Shown here: positions 35,010-43,841 of the stretch, piece after piece
Position numbering within the stretch: position 1 is the stretch's first letter
Layout: each line of letters begins with the position of its first letter
NCBI RefSeq assembly: GCF_013386165.1
Contig: NZ_JACAOS010000023.1
Span: forward strand, 1-58,331
Source: Pseudomonas gingeri
GTDB lineage: Bacteria > Pseudomonadota > Gammaproteobacteria > Pseudomonadales > Pseudomonadaceae
DNA length: 58,331 nucleotides
Direction of reading: 5' to 3'
Notes under the pieces: generated by a model
The model's database searches: none
Told to the model about the DNA's origin: nothing
The model's input: only the letters and a program-made list of their open reading frames with translations
Made by a program: the position numbers and the translations under genes

Positions 35010-35672
35010 CTAGACTTTACGGCACAGCGTCAAACCATCACCCAGCGGCAACAGCGAAAGATCCACCCGCGCGTCATCCTTCAAGGCTCGGTTCAGCGCC
35101 TGGATGGCCCGGGTGTCGGCACTTGGCGCATTCACTTCCAGCACCCGCCCGCTCCACAGCGTGTTATCGAAAATCGCCAGGCCGCCCGTGCGCAGCAAAC
35201 GCAAGGCACTTTCCAGGTAAGCCGGATAGTTGGCTTTGTCAGCATCGATAAACATCAGATCGAACTGCCCGCCCTGCCCTTGCTGCTCCAGCTGCGCCAG
35301 GGTTTCCAGCGCCGGCGCCAGGCGCAGTTCGATGCGCTCGGCCAGACCCGCTTCCCGCCAATAGCGCAGCGCCGTGGCGTTGTAGCCCCCGGGAATATCG
35401 CAGCACAGCAGGCTACCGCCCTGCGGCAAGGCCGAGGCCATGCACAAGGCGCTGTAACCGGTGAAGGTGCCGACTTCGAGCAAACGCCGGGCGCCGGTCA
35501 GCTTGACCAGCAGCGCGAGGAACTGGCCCTGCTCAGGCGCCACCTGCCAACGCGCCATGGGCAGCGCCTGGGTTTCATCACGCAGACGCTTGAGCAACGG
35601 CGTTTCGCGCAGGGAAACGTCCAGCAGATAGCCGTAGAGGGCATCGTCCAGCTTGAGGGTGCGAGCGGTCAT
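35010..35672 (-). CDS. class I SAM-dependent O-methyltransferase
   Basis: A 220-residue enzyme of the Methyltransf_3 (caffeoyl-CoA/catechol O-methyltransferase) family. SAM-binding motif I is LLEVGTFTGYSALCMA, motif II includes CDIPGGYN, and DLMFIDADKANYPAYL contains the DADK metal-binding site. IFDNTLWSGRVLE is the usual later motif. It acts on an unknown hydroxylated aromatic. It is 25 bp before the NlpC/P60 gene in transcription terms but appears to have its own start at 35672. Confidence 0.88.
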   Translation of the reverse strand: MTARTLKLDDALYGYLLDVSLRETPLLKRLRDETQALPMARWQVAPEQGQFLALLVKLTGARRLLEVGTFTGYSALCMASALPQGGSLLCCDIPGGYNATALRYWREAGLAERIELRLAPALETLAQLEQQGQGGQFDLMFIDADKANYPAYLESALRLLRTGGLAIFDNTLWSGRVLEVNAPSADTRAIQALNRALKDDARVDLSLLPLGDGLTLCRKV

Positions 35673-35696
35673 GACAACCTCGCGGCAACTCGGTGA

Positions 35697-36233
35697 CTAA
35701 GGGTTGCTCGCCAGGTGCCCGGCCGGTAACACACGCTTGGCATTCAGATAAGCGTGCTGCCAGTAGGCCTTGGACAGGCTGTCCAGTTTCACCGTGCCGC
35801 CAGTGGCCGGCGCATGGACGAAACGGCCCTCGCCGACATAAATGCCGGCATGGCTGACCTGGGAACCACCGTTGGTGGCGAAGAAGATCAGGTCGCCGGT
35901 CTGCAAGGCGTTCTGCGGCACGTTCGGCGCCCGCATCACGATCAGCTCACGGGTCGAACGTGGCAGGTTGATGCCCGCCATATCGCGATACACATAACCG
36001 ATCAGGCCGCTGCAATCAAAACCCGAGTCCGGCGTATTACCACCCCAACGATAAGGCGTACCAACCAGGCCCAAGGCACGGAACAGCACGTCTTCGGCTT
36101 CTGGCGAGGAGGGTTGCGGGGAGGCGAATACCACGGGGCGAGCCACCGGCGCTGGCGGCGGCGGCGCGTGGCCGGCACAGGCACCGAGCAACGCGGTGAA
36201 GGCAATCAAGGCAATACGGGCCGTGGTCGACAT
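35697..36233 (-). CDS. NlpC/P60 lipoprotein (C40 peptidase)
   Basis: A 178-residue outer-membrane-type lipoprotein: the lipobox is LGAC with C19. The NlpC/P60 domain spans about 48-170 with catalytic C74 in GFDCSGLIGYVYR, H128 in VSHAGIYVG and H140 in FVHAPATGG. It is likely a DL-endopeptidase cutting peptidoglycan stem peptides, of the Spr/MepS type. The start is the ATG at 36233; the upstream open frame to 36287 runs into a terminator hairpin. A paralogue lies directly upstream (36466-37101). Confidence 0.9.
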   Translation of the reverse strand: MSTTARIALIAFTALLGACAGHAPPPPAPVARPVVFASPQPSSPEAEDVLFRALGLVGTPYRWGGNTPDSGFDCSGLIGYVYRDMAGINLPRSTRELIVMRAPNVPQNALQTGDLIFFATNGGSQVSHAGIYVGEGRFVHAPATGGTVKLDSLSKAYWQHAYLNAKRVLPAGHLASNP

Positions 36234-36280
36234 GTGCAGAAATCCTGACTGAATGCGGCTTTCTCTGCCGTGGCGTAGAG

Positions 36281-36312
36281 AAATCAAAACCGCGCAAGCA
36301 AGGCTCGCGCGG
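36281..36312 (-). terminator. intrinsic terminator between the two NlpC/P60 genes
   Basis: On the minus strand CCGCGC (36312-36307) pairs with GCGCGG (36295-36290) and is followed by TTTTGATTT. It should end the transcript of the upstream NlpC/P60 gene, so the two paralogues have separate promoters. Confidence 0.7.
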
Positions 36313-36465
36313 TCAGATACTCAACAATATGTCAGGATTCTAGCGGCTATACGCCAAACTTCAAGTATCACTTTAACTTCGGACGTTTTTTGTACAGTTT
36401 GCCTGGCGCTGAGGCTTGGCATTTAGCCATCAGCGGGGCCGATGGCACTGAAAACGCCCGAGTGA

Positions 36466-37101
36466 TTACCGGTTGCTGGTAGTCATCGTGGTAGGGGCCA
36501 TCGCGAGGGCACGCTTGGCTTCGATGAAGGTCTTGCTCCAGTAGCTGTCGCCCAGGCTGTCGATCCGCACACCACCGCTACGGCGGCTGCTGGAGTGGAT
36601 GAACTGGTCATCGCCCAGGTAGATACCGGCGTGACTGACACGACCGCGGCGACCATTGGTCGCGAAGAACAGCAGATCACCTGGCTTGAGCTTGTTGCGC
36701 GCAACCAGTGGTGCCTTCACGTTGATCATCTCGCGGGTGGAGCGCGGCAGGTCGAGCCCGGCTTCCTCACGGAACAGATAACCAATGAAACCACTGCAGT
36801 CAAAGCCGGAACTCTCGTTGGTGCCGCCAAAACGGTAACGGGTACCGATCAGGGACATGCCACGCTCGAGAATGCTGTCAGCAAGGACTGGCAACTGATA
36901 AGGCTTACCCTCGCCGAACGAGGCGAGTTCTTTCTCTGTGGCCAGCTCATCGTCCAGTACAGACGCGGATTTGACGCCAGAAACCGAAGCGGTTTTGACC
37001 GAATTATCGACCTGCTGTTGCGAAACCGGCGTATGCGCCGCGCAACCAAACAACAGGGTAACAAGTGCGAGAGGCACGAGGGGTGCGAAGCGATTTAGCA
37101 T
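36466..37101 (-). CDS. NlpC/P60 lipoprotein, second paralogue
   Basis: A 211-residue lipoprotein with lipobox LFGC (C20) and a Ser/Thr/Val-rich linker (25-65). The catalytic domain is about 75-200 with C102 in GFDCSGFIGYLFR, H157 in VSHAGIYLG and H169 in FIHSSSRRSGG. It is close in sequence to the 178-residue protein downstream, including PRSTRE and GDLLFFATNG, so the pair arose by duplication. The ATG at 37101 is preferred over 37164 because it gives a normal signal peptide. Confidence 0.9.
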   Translation of the reverse strand: MLNRFAPLVPLALVTLLFGCAAHTPVSQQQVDNSVKTASVSGVKSASVLDDELATEKELASFGEGKPYQLPVLADSILERGMSLIGTRYRFGGTNESSGFDCSGFIGYLFREEAGLDLPRSTREMINVKAPLVARNKLKPGDLLFFATNGRRGRVSHAGIYLGDDQFIHSSSRRSGGVRIDSLGDSYWSKTFIEAKRALAMAPTTMTTSNR

Positions 37102-37311
37102 GGGCACGACCGTGGCTGATTTGTTAGGAGGCGTGACTATGCCTTCTATCACCCTCATTTGCAAATTTTATGGGACAAGATGTGACTCGGTCGTTTCTTG
37201 AAAACATCTAAGGATTTAATACCCAAACGGTTCCCACACGCCTGAAAAAAGCTTCTGACGTGGGTTTTGTGACGTCTGGATTTTGGCGAAAAAGCGCTGA
37301 AAGCCCCGGTT

Positions 37312-38016
37312 TTACCAGCCCAGGGTCTCTTTGAGAAAGGGGATGGTGAGCTTGCGCTGGGCCTGCAACGAGGCCTGATCGAGCTGTTCGAGCAAGTCGA
37401 ACAAAGCGCTCATGCTACGAGTACCACGAGTCAGGATGAAATGCCCTACTTCGTCGGTCAAATGCAGACCGCGTCTTGAAGCACGCAGTTGCAAAGCCCG
37501 CAGCTTGTCTTCATCCGAAAGGGGCCGCATCTGGAAAATCAGTGCCAGGGTCAGGCGCGATTTCAGGTCGGCCAGCTTGACCGGCAGTTCACGGGGCGAA
37601 GTCGAGGCGGCAATCAACAGGCGTCGGCCGCTGTCCCGCAGACGGTTGAACAGGTGAAACAACGCCTCTTCCCAATCCGCACGCCCGGCCACCACTTGCA
37701 GGTCATCCAGACACACCAGCTCGTACTGTTCGAGGTTGTCGAGCAACTCGACACCACGGTCCATCAACTCCGCCAACGGCAGGTACACCGCCGGCTCCCC
37801 CATCTGCTCGAAGCGCAGGCAAGCTGCCTGCAACAGGTGGGTACGCCCCACGCCGTCCTTGCCCCAGAGGTAGATCAGGCTTTCGGTCCACCCGGCGTCG
37901 GCTTCGCATAGCCGCTCGACATAGCCGAGTGCAGCGGCATTGGCGCCTGGGTAGTAGTTGATGAAGGTGGCGTCATCACGCAGACGCACACCTAGGGGCA
38001 GCTGAATCGGTTTCAT
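37312..38016 (-). CDS. hda: DnaA-homologue Hda (regulatory inactivation of DnaA)
   Basis: A 234-residue AAA+ protein related to DnaA domain III but without the DNA-binding domain. The N-terminus MKPIQLPLGVRL includes a QLPLGV beta-clamp-binding motif. The Walker A-like site reads WGKDGVGRTHLL and Walker B-like is YELVCLDDLQ. Together with the loaded clamp it promotes ATP hydrolysis by DnaA and prevents re-initiation. The frame is open up to 38103, but the clamp motif fixes the start at 38016. It follows the permease gene by 124 bp. Confidence 0.94.
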   Translation of the reverse strand: MKPIQLPLGVRLRDDATFINYYPGANAAALGYVERLCEADAGWTESLIYLWGKDGVGRTHLLQAACLRFEQMGEPAVYLPLAELMDRGVELLDNLEQYELVCLDDLQVVAGRADWEEALFHLFNRLRDSGRRLLIAASTSPRELPVKLADLKSRLTLALIFQMRPLSDEDKLRALQLRASRRGLHLTDEVGHFILTRGTRSMSALFDLLEQLDQASLQAQRKLTIPFLKETLGW

Positions 38017-38140
38017 GCTGACTGAACGGTTATCGGGAACCGTTAGTGGCCTCTGTGTAAAGTTTGCAAAGTTTATACCCGTGAGGCTGGGCGCACAATG
38101 CAACAGACCACAAGCAAAATCAAAGGTTTGCGCGCGACGA

Positions 38141-39214
38141 TCAGAGATCGGGGTCTTCCCGACCGCCGTACATGTCCGAACGTTTGTACAGTTCGTGCAT
38201 ATGCCGCACCAATACCATGATCACCGCCGCCACCGGCAGAGCCAGCAACACGCCGGTAAAACCGAACAGTTCGCCCCCGGCGAGAATCGCGAAGATCACC
38301 GCCACCGGGTGCAGGCCGATGCGATCACCAACCAGCAGCGGCGTGAGCACCATCCCTTCCAACGCCTGACCAATCATGAAGACCGCGACGATGCCCGCCA
38401 TCGGGTACAGGTCGCCGCCAAACTGGAACAGGCCAGCGATAATCGCCGCACTGATGCCAATCACGAAGCCCATATAAGGAACAATGGCCGCCAAACCGGC
38501 CAACAGGCCGATCAACAAGCCCAGCTCCAGGCCGACCAGCATCAGGCCACCGGCATAGATCCCGCCCAACGCCAGCATCACCAGCAACTGGCCACGCATG
38601 AAGGCGCCCAGCACGTCGTGACACTCGCCCGCCAGGGAAACAATACGTTCCTCGCGGTCACGGGGCAGCAGGCTGCGAATCTTCGCCATCATCAGGTCCC
38701 AGTCCCGCAGCAAATAGAAACTCACCACGGGCACCAGCAACAGGTTCGCGACGAAACCGATCAGCGCCAGGCTCGAAGCCGTCGCCTGGGACAGCACCAC
38801 GCCGACGATATCGCCGGTCTGCCCCATGTGTTCGCTGATGGCCGCCTTGACCTTGTCGAATTTCCAGAAACCGTCAGCCAGGCCGAACTTGTGCTGAGCC
38901 CAGGGCATCGCGGTGTGCTGCAGCCAGTCGAGCATCTGCGGTGCCAGTTCATACAGGCGGAAGAACTGCTTGGCCAACATCGGTACCAGCACCAGCAGCA
39001 GGGTCATCAACACCAAGATAAACAGCGCGAACACCGAGACCACGCCCCAGGTACGGGACATCCCGAGCTTTTCCAGACGATCGACCACCGGGTCGAACAT
39101 ATAGGCCAGCAGCAGGCTCACCAGGAACGGCGAGAGTATCGGGTGCAGCAGGTACACGAACACGCACAGCAGGATCGCCGCGCCCAACCAAAACCATCGA
39201 CGTGTGTCGGTCAT
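38141..39214 (-). CDS. AI-2E/PerM-family transporter
   Basis: A 357-residue inner-membrane protein with about eight helices. The N-terminus FWLGAAILLCVFVYLLHPIL, the segment SLLLAYMFDPVVDRLEK, and the late GDRIGLHPVAVIFAILAGGELFG are hallmarks of the AI-2E transporter superfamily (PerM, YdiK, TqsA). The substrate is unknown. The ATG at 39214 gives a first helix at residues 6-24; the open frame to 39496 overlaps the DUF2066 gene. It lies 49 bp behind DUF2066 and ahead of hda, a usual Pseudomonas arrangement. Confidence 0.9.
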   Translation of the reverse strand: MTDTRRWFWLGAAILLCVFVYLLHPILSPFLVSLLLAYMFDPVVDRLEKLGMSRTWGVVSVFALFILVLMTLLLVLVPMLAKQFFRLYELAPQMLDWLQHTAMPWAQHKFGLADGFWKFDKVKAAISEHMGQTGDIVGVVLSQATASSLALIGFVANLLLVPVVSFYLLRDWDLMMAKIRSLLPRDREERIVSLAGECHDVLGAFMRGQLLVMLALGGIYAGGLMLVGLELGLLIGLLAGLAAIVPYMGFVIGISAAIIAGLFQFGGDLYPMAGIVAVFMIGQALEGMVLTPLLVGDRIGLHPVAVIFAILAGGELFGFTGVLLALPVAAVIMVLVRHMHELYKRSDMYGGREDPDL

Positions 39215-39263
39215 GGACGACTCCAGCCTTATATATAGAAAGAAATTCGATAGAACCGAAAAA

Positions 39264-40334
39264 TTACCAACGGAAACGCAACTGCGCTGTCGGCGCCACC
39301 GGCGTAACAGGTGCCGCGACAGGGCTCCCAGGGGCGGCGGCCGGAGCCGGAGCAACTGCCGTCGCCGCCGGCAACGCTTCACCCGCCGGGACTTCCTGCA
39401 ACTTCGCCAGCCCCAGTTGCGCACGCAACTGTTCCGCGCTGCCGTTGACCTGATAAACGATCCGGTCGCCGTCCACGCTTTGCGGGCGACCACCAAAGGG
39501 CTCGAGCAAATGCTCCAGAGCAGCGTAACGCTCCAGGGTCATGCCCTGCACTTCCAGCAGTTGTGCAGCCGATACCCCGGGTTTGGTGGCAAAACGCGGT
39601 GCCAGGCGCTCGCTCACCGCCAACAGCACGGCATCCGCCAACGCCGCCGTATCGGCGCCCTGGGCCGTGCCCTGCTCCTTCTGGTCGCCCAGCCACAAGC
39701 GCCATTTCGCCTGCCACTGCCCGCCTTCTTCATGGGCATGCACCGCCAGCAGGGCATCGGCGCCATAGCGTTCGGACGCCGCGTGCAACGGCGTCGCATC
39801 ACTGCCTTCGAGGTTCTTCGCCGTGGCGACGATCTGTTCATCCAGGTCGGCCAACGGCAGACGCAGTGGCAAGCCACGGTGTTGCGCTGCCCGGCGCAAC
39901 GGCTCGGCGGCCGATTGACCGTCGCCGATCAGGTTCGAGCCCTCGGTCGAATCATTCAGCCACCAACCGAGAATCGCCGGCCGGTTGCTGCCCCACAGTG
40001 CCAGCCCGGCGCCACGCAGGGCGCGGTCGGTGCTCAGCGGATCGAAATCCACCTGCAGGCTTTCCGGTGGCCCGGCGTCATAGCCGTACTGGCTGATGAT
40101 TTGCTGCGGGTCCTTGCGCACTTCGGCCAAGCCGGGGTTCTGCAGCGCCTTGGGGTCGCCGGTCAGGCGCAGCACCAAAGTATCCAGGGCACGCTGGGTG
40201 GCCTGGTTGCGTTCATCCGGCGTCTGGCTGCTGACCGGTTCGCGCACCTGGTACAAGCCATTCAGGGTTTGCGCGTGGATCGCCAGGCTCAACAGGGAAA
40301 GACAGCCGGCACTCAATAGTTTGAACAGACGCAT
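39264..40334 (-). CDS. DUF2066 family exported protein
   Basis: A 356-residue protein with a signal peptide (MRLFKLLSAGCLSLLSLAIHAQ) and a periplasmic domain that starts LNGLYQVREPVSSQTPDERN, typical of DUF2066. GWWLNDSTEG and LWGSNRPAILGW are also family stretches. The C-terminus is a low-complexity Ala/Pro-rich tail (about 310-350). Function is unknown. It is divergent from purM, the standard genomic position in Pseudomonas, and probably co-transcribed with the PerM-like gene and hda. Confidence 0.87.
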   Translation of the reverse strand: MRLFKLLSAGCLSLLSLAIHAQTLNGLYQVREPVSSQTPDERNQATQRALDTLVLRLTGDPKALQNPGLAEVRKDPQQIISQYGYDAGPPESLQVDFDPLSTDRALRGAGLALWGSNRPAILGWWLNDSTEGSNLIGDGQSAAEPLRRAAQHRGLPLRLPLADLDEQIVATAKNLEGSDATPLHAASERYGADALLAVHAHEEGGQWQAKWRLWLGDQKEQGTAQGADTAALADAVLLAVSERLAPRFATKPGVSAAQLLEVQGMTLERYAALEHLLEPFGGRPQSVDGDRIVYQVNGSAEQLRAQLGLAKLQEVPAGEALPAATAVAPAPAAAPGSPVAAPVTPVAPTAQLRFRW

Positions 40335-40711
40335 GAAAAATTCCCGACGGGCAGAAGCGGCAGGTTAAAGACCGCATGAATACAAAGCGACAGGTTTGAG
40401 ACCGCTGCGCAGTGCCATCATTCACACAATCGCTGAAAAGTTTTTCCCCGTCATAAAGATCGTGGGTCAAGGGCTATACCTTATACAGCCACATCCATTG
40501 CGGCCAGCACGAGCGTAAAGGGATTTTTTTAACACGATATGACCCTGCCGTCGGCCCGAGGATGGCCGCTGCTGCCCAAGCCTGATAAAATCGCGCGCCT
40601 TCGCAGACCGGCGAGCGTCAGGCCCAAGGAAATTCGAACCCGTTCGTTTCCCCCATGAAGCCCAACCGCTTCCGGTCGATACCCCCTGAATCCCCCCTAA
40701 AGGCCTGGATC
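40335..40711. promoter_or_regulatory. divergent DUF2066/purM intergenic region with two 19-bp direct repeats
   Basis: This 377-bp gap should hold promoters for both directions. GCGGCAGGTTAAAGACCGC (40358-40376) and GCGACAGGTTTGAGACCGC (40387-40405) are near-identical 19-bp repeats 29 bp apart, close to the DUF2066 start. GATAAAAT at about 40584-40591 is a plausible -10 element for purM. No riboswitch was recognised. Confidence 0.45.
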
Positions 40712-41770
40712 ATGAGCAAGCAACCCTCCCTGAGCTACAAGGACGCCGGTGTAGACATCGACGCCGGTGAAGCATTGGTCGAACGCATCAAGAGCGTGGC
40801 CAAGCGCACTGCGCGCCCGGAAGTCATGGGCGGCCTGGGCGGTTTCGGCGCCCTCTGCGAGATCCCGGCCGGTTACAAGCAGCCGGTCCTGGTCTCCGGC
40901 ACCGACGGCGTCGGCACCAAGCTGCGCCTGGCGCTGAACCTGAACAAACATGACAGCATCGGCATCGACCTGGTGGCCATGTGCGTGAACGACCTGGTGG
41001 TCTGCGGTGCCGAGCCGCTGTTCTTCCTCGACTACTACGCCACCGGCAAGCTCAATGTCGACACCGCCGCCCAGGTAGTGACCGGCATCGGCGCCGGCTG
41101 CGAACTGTCCGGCTGCTCCCTGGTGGGCGGCGAAACCGCTGAAATGCCCGGCATGTACGAAGGCGAAGACTACGACCTGGCCGGTTTCTGCGTCGGCGTG
41201 GTGGAAAAGGCCGAGATCATCGACGGCTCGAAAGTCGCCGCCGGCGATGCCCTGCTCGCCCTGCCGTCGTCCGGCCCGCACTCCAACGGCTACTCGCTGA
41301 TCCGCAAGATCATCGAAGTGTCGGGTGCCGACATCGAAACCATCCAGCTCGACGGCAAGCCGCTGACCGACCTGCTGATGGCACCGACCCGCATCTACGT
41401 CAAACCCCTGCTCAAGCTGATCAAGGACACTGGCGCGGTCAAGGCCATGGCCCACATCACCGGTGGCGGCCTGCTCGACAACATCCCGCGGGTACTGCCA
41501 AAAGGCGCCCAGGCCGTGGTCGACGTGGCCAGCTGGCAGCGTCCGGCGGTCTTCGACTGGCTGCAGGAAAAAGGCAACGTCGACGAAACCGAGATGCACC
41601 GCGTGCTGAACTGCGGCGTTGGCATGGTCATCTGCGTCGCCCAGGAACACGTTGAAACCGCGCTGAACGTCCTGCGTGAAGCCGGCGAACAGCCATGGGT
41701 CATCGGCCAGATCTCCACGGCCGCCGAAGGCGCTGCCCAGGTCGAGCTGAAGAACCTCAAGGCTCACTGA
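40712..41770 (+). CDS. purM: phosphoribosylformylglycinamidine cyclo-ligase
   Basis: A 352-residue cytoplasmic enzyme closing the imidazole ring in purine synthesis (FGAM to AIR). Signatures: LSYKDAGVDIDAGEALV near the N-terminus, VSGTDGVGTKLRLAL, CVNDLVVCGAEPLFFLDYY and GGETAEMPGMY. Length and motifs are complete. The chosen ATG is at 40712; the open frame from 40655 is an unlikely extension. Its TGA overlaps the purN ATG by one base, so the two are translationally coupled. Confidence 0.97.
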   Translation: MSKQPSLSYKDAGVDIDAGEALVERIKSVAKRTARPEVMGGLGGFGALCEIPAGYKQPVLVSGTDGVGTKLRLALNLNKHDSIGIDLVAMCVNDLVVCGAEPLFFLDYYATGKLNVDTAAQVVTGIGAGCELSGCSLVGGETAEMPGMYEGEDYDLAGFCVGVVEKAEIIDGSKVAAGDALLALPSSGPHSNGYSLIRKIIEVSGADIETIQLDGKPLTDLLMAPTRIYVKPLLKLIKDTGAVKAMAHITGGGLLDNIPRVLPKGAQAVVDVASWQRPAVFDWLQEKGNVDETEMHRVLNCGVGMVICVAQEHVETALNVLREAGEQPWVIGQISTAAEGAAQVELKNLKAH

Positions 41771-42432
41771 TGTCCGAGCCGATGACCTCGACCTGTAACG
41801 TCGTGGTGTTGCTGTCCGGTACCGGCAGCAACTTGCAGGCCCTGATCGACAACGTGCGGGCCGGTGAAAACCCGGCCCGCATCGCTGCGGTGATCTCCAA
41901 CCGCGCCGACGCCTTCGGCCTGCAACGTGCCCGGGACGCGGGGATCGAAACCCGCGCCCTGGACCACAAGGCCTTCGACGGCCGCGAAGCCTTCGATGCC
42001 GCCTTGATCGAACTGATCGACGCCTTCAATCCGCAACTGGTGGTCCTGGCCGGCTTCATGCGCATCCTCAGCGCTGACTTCGTCCGCCACTATCAGGGGC
42101 GCCTGCTGAATATCCACCCCTCTCTCCTGCCCAAGTACAAAGGCCTGCACACCCATCAGCGCGCGCTGGAAGCGGGTGACCGGGAACACGGCTGCAGCGT
42201 GCACTTCGTCACCGAGGAACTCGATGGCGGACCTCTGGTCGTACAGGCTGTGGTTACGGTAGAGTCTGACGATACCGCGCACAGTCTGGCGCAACGGGTC
42301 CACACCCAGGAACACAGGATTTATCCGCTGGCGGTACGCTGGTTCGCCGAGGGGCGTTTGGTCCTGGGTGATCAGGGTGCATCGTTGGACGGTCAATTAC
42401 TCGCGGCCAGCGGCCACATGATTCGAACCTAG
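41770..42432 (+). CDS. purN: phosphoribosylglycinamide formyltransferase
   Basis: A 220-residue folate-dependent enzyme converting GAR to FGAR. Motifs: VVLLSGTGSNLQALID (phosphate-binding), VLAGFMRILS, and HPSLLPKYKGLHTHQRAL with the catalytic Asn/His region. The final 15-20 residues are a variable tail. ATG 41770 overlaps the purM stop; an ATG at 41782 would be four residues shorter and is also acceptable. Confidence 0.96.
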   Translation: MSEPMTSTCNVVVLLSGTGSNLQALIDNVRAGENPARIAAVISNRADAFGLQRARDAGIETRALDHKAFDGREAFDAALIELIDAFNPQLVVLAGFMRILSADFVRHYQGRLLNIHPSLLPKYKGLHTHQRALEAGDREHGCSVHFVTEELDGGPLVVQAVVTVESDDTAHSLAQRVHTQEHRIYPLAVRWFAEGRLVLGDQGASLDGQLLAASGHMIRT

Positions 42433-42440
42433 GAGATTTT

Positions 42441-43154
42441 ATGCGTCGTGCCCTGCTCTTCGCTCTTACCCTGCTCGCCTTGCCGGCAGTGCAAGCGGCG
42501 GATCTTCAACCTTTCGCCGCCAGCTACACCGCCGACTGGAAACAACTGCCCATGAGCGGTTCGGCCGAGCGTAGCCTGTCGAAAAACGATAACGGCACCT
42601 GGACCTTGAGTTTCAAGGCTTCCATGATGATCGCCAGCCTGACCGAGGAAAGCACCATTCGCCTCGACAAGGACACCCTGCTGCCACAGAGCTACACCTT
42701 CGAACGCGGCGGCCTGGGCAAGGCGAAGAAGATCAACCTGGACTTCGACTGGTCGTCGAAGATGGTCACCGGCACCGACCGTGGTGACCCGGTCAAGGTA
42801 CCGCTCAACAGCGGCATGCTCGACAAGTCCACTTATCAGTTGGCCCTGCAACGCGATGTTGCGGCCGGCAAGAAAAGCATGAGCTACCAGGTAGTCGAAG
42901 GCACGGACACCGACACCTACGACTTCCGGGTCCTGGGCGCGGAAAAAGTCAGCACCAAGGCTGGCTCGGTCGATGCGATCAAGGTCGAGCGCGTGCGCGA
43001 CCCGACGCAGAACAAGCGCACCACCGTCATGTGGTTCGCCAAGGACTGGGACTACCTGCTGGTCCGCCTGCAACAGGTGGAAACCGACGGCAAGGAGTAC
43101 AACATCATGCTCCAGGAAGGCACCGTGGCCGGCAAAGAGGTCAAGGGCAGCTGA
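42441..43154 (+). CDS. DUF3108 family exported protein
   Basis: A 237-residue periplasmic protein with a signal peptide (MRRALLFALTLLALPAVQAA). The mature part begins DLQPFAASYTADWKQLPMSG and is beta-rich, as expected for DUF3108; YLLVRLQQVETDGKEY near the end is also typical. Function is unknown; the lipocalin-like pattern suggests a role in the cell envelope. It starts 8 bp after purN with GGAG upstream, so it is in the purMN operon, and is followed by a strong terminator. Confidence 0.88.
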   Translation: MRRALLFALTLLALPAVQAADLQPFAASYTADWKQLPMSGSAERSLSKNDNGTWTLSFKASMMIASLTEESTIRLDKDTLLPQSYTFERGGLGKAKKINLDFDWSSKMVTGTDRGDPVKVPLNSGMLDKSTYQLALQRDVAAGKKSMSYQVVEGTDTDTYDFRVLGAEKVSTKAGSVDAIKVERVRDPTQNKRTTVMWFAKDWDYLLVRLQQVETDGKEYNIMLQEGTVAGKEVKGS

Positions 43155-43172
43155 TCCAAGCCGCCAGAATGA

Positions 43173-43196
43173 GCCCCGCGAGTGCGGGGCTTTTTT
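43173..43196 (+). terminator. intrinsic terminator of the purMN-DUF3108 operon
   Basis: GCCCCGC (43173-43179), loop GAGT, GCGGGGC (43184-43190) and T6. It lies 18 bp after the stop codon. Confidence 0.92.
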
Positions 43197-43260
43197 ATGC
43201 CCGCAATAAAACCGGCGTCACGCGTGTAGACACCGCCTTGCCCGCCAATCGACGCGATCC

Positions 43261-43289
43261 CGGTAGGAGCTGGCTTGCCAGCGATGGCG
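43261..43289. repeat. single REP element
   Basis: CGGTAGGAGCTGGCTTGCCA and following bases form one REP of the class seen at 8845 and 19993. It lies in the 335-bp gap between the DUF3108 gene and the 83-residue gene; apart from this and the terminator I see nothing in that gap except the promoter region near 43440-43485. Confidence 0.8.
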
Positions 43290-43489
43290 ATTTCACATTC
43301 ACCGCCGCCCTCCTCCCGCAACCGCGCTTCCAAGCGTCTGGATCGCAGCTTTGCCGCGGATCCAAGATGAAACTTTTGTCAGAAAACTTCAGCCAAAAAG
43401 GCGCAAACCCAAGCAATCCGGGCCTTTGGCCATTATTGCGTTTCTGACAAGAGTAAATTCCGTCTGTTACCGATTTACGTAGGAGGCTA

Positions 43490-43741
43490 ATGAATCATAT
43501 AACAGAGGCCTGCGACGCGTTGCCGCAGTTCAACAGAGACTGGAGCTTGCAGATGACCGTAAAAGTGACCGAACGCGATGATGCACACATGTCCCATGAA
43601 GGCGTTGCCCACGGCATTCGAATCTGGGATGTACACCAGCAGGACCTCCTGGTAGGCATGTTTCACAACGAGACCGACGCTCATAATTATAAAAACGAGC
43701 TGGAAACCCTCGAGAAGAAACGCGAGATGCAGGCGTCCTGA
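43490..43741 (+). CDS. small hypothetical protein, 83 aa
   Basis: An 83-residue soluble protein. After a 20-residue N-terminus it reads MTVKVTERDDAHMSHEGVAH, then GIRIWDVHQQDLLVGMFHNE and a charged C-terminal helix. No domain is recognised; pattern and size suggest a small Pseudomonas-specific protein. A perfect AGGAGG lies just upstream of ATG 43490, and a strong terminator follows, so it is an expressed single-gene unit. Confidence 0.72.
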   Translation: MNHITEACDALPQFNRDWSLQMTVKVTERDDAHMSHEGVAHGIRIWDVHQQDLLVGMFHNETDAHNYKNELETLEKKREMQAS

Positions 43742-43767
43742 ACGCCTGGTAATGACAGACTTGTAAA

Positions 43768-43800
43768 ACGACAAACCCCGCACCTGGCGGGGTTTGTCGT
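43768..43800. terminator. bidirectional intrinsic terminator
   Basis: ACGACAAACCCCGC, loop ACCTG, GCGGGGTTTGTCGT: a perfect 14-bp stem followed by TTTC, with AAA on the other side. It serves the 83-aa gene and possibly the convergent 144-aa gene ending at 43842. Confidence 0.9.
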
Positions 43801-43841
43801 TTCTGGCTGCCAAGGACTTGATGGCTCTTGGCGCAACAGCC

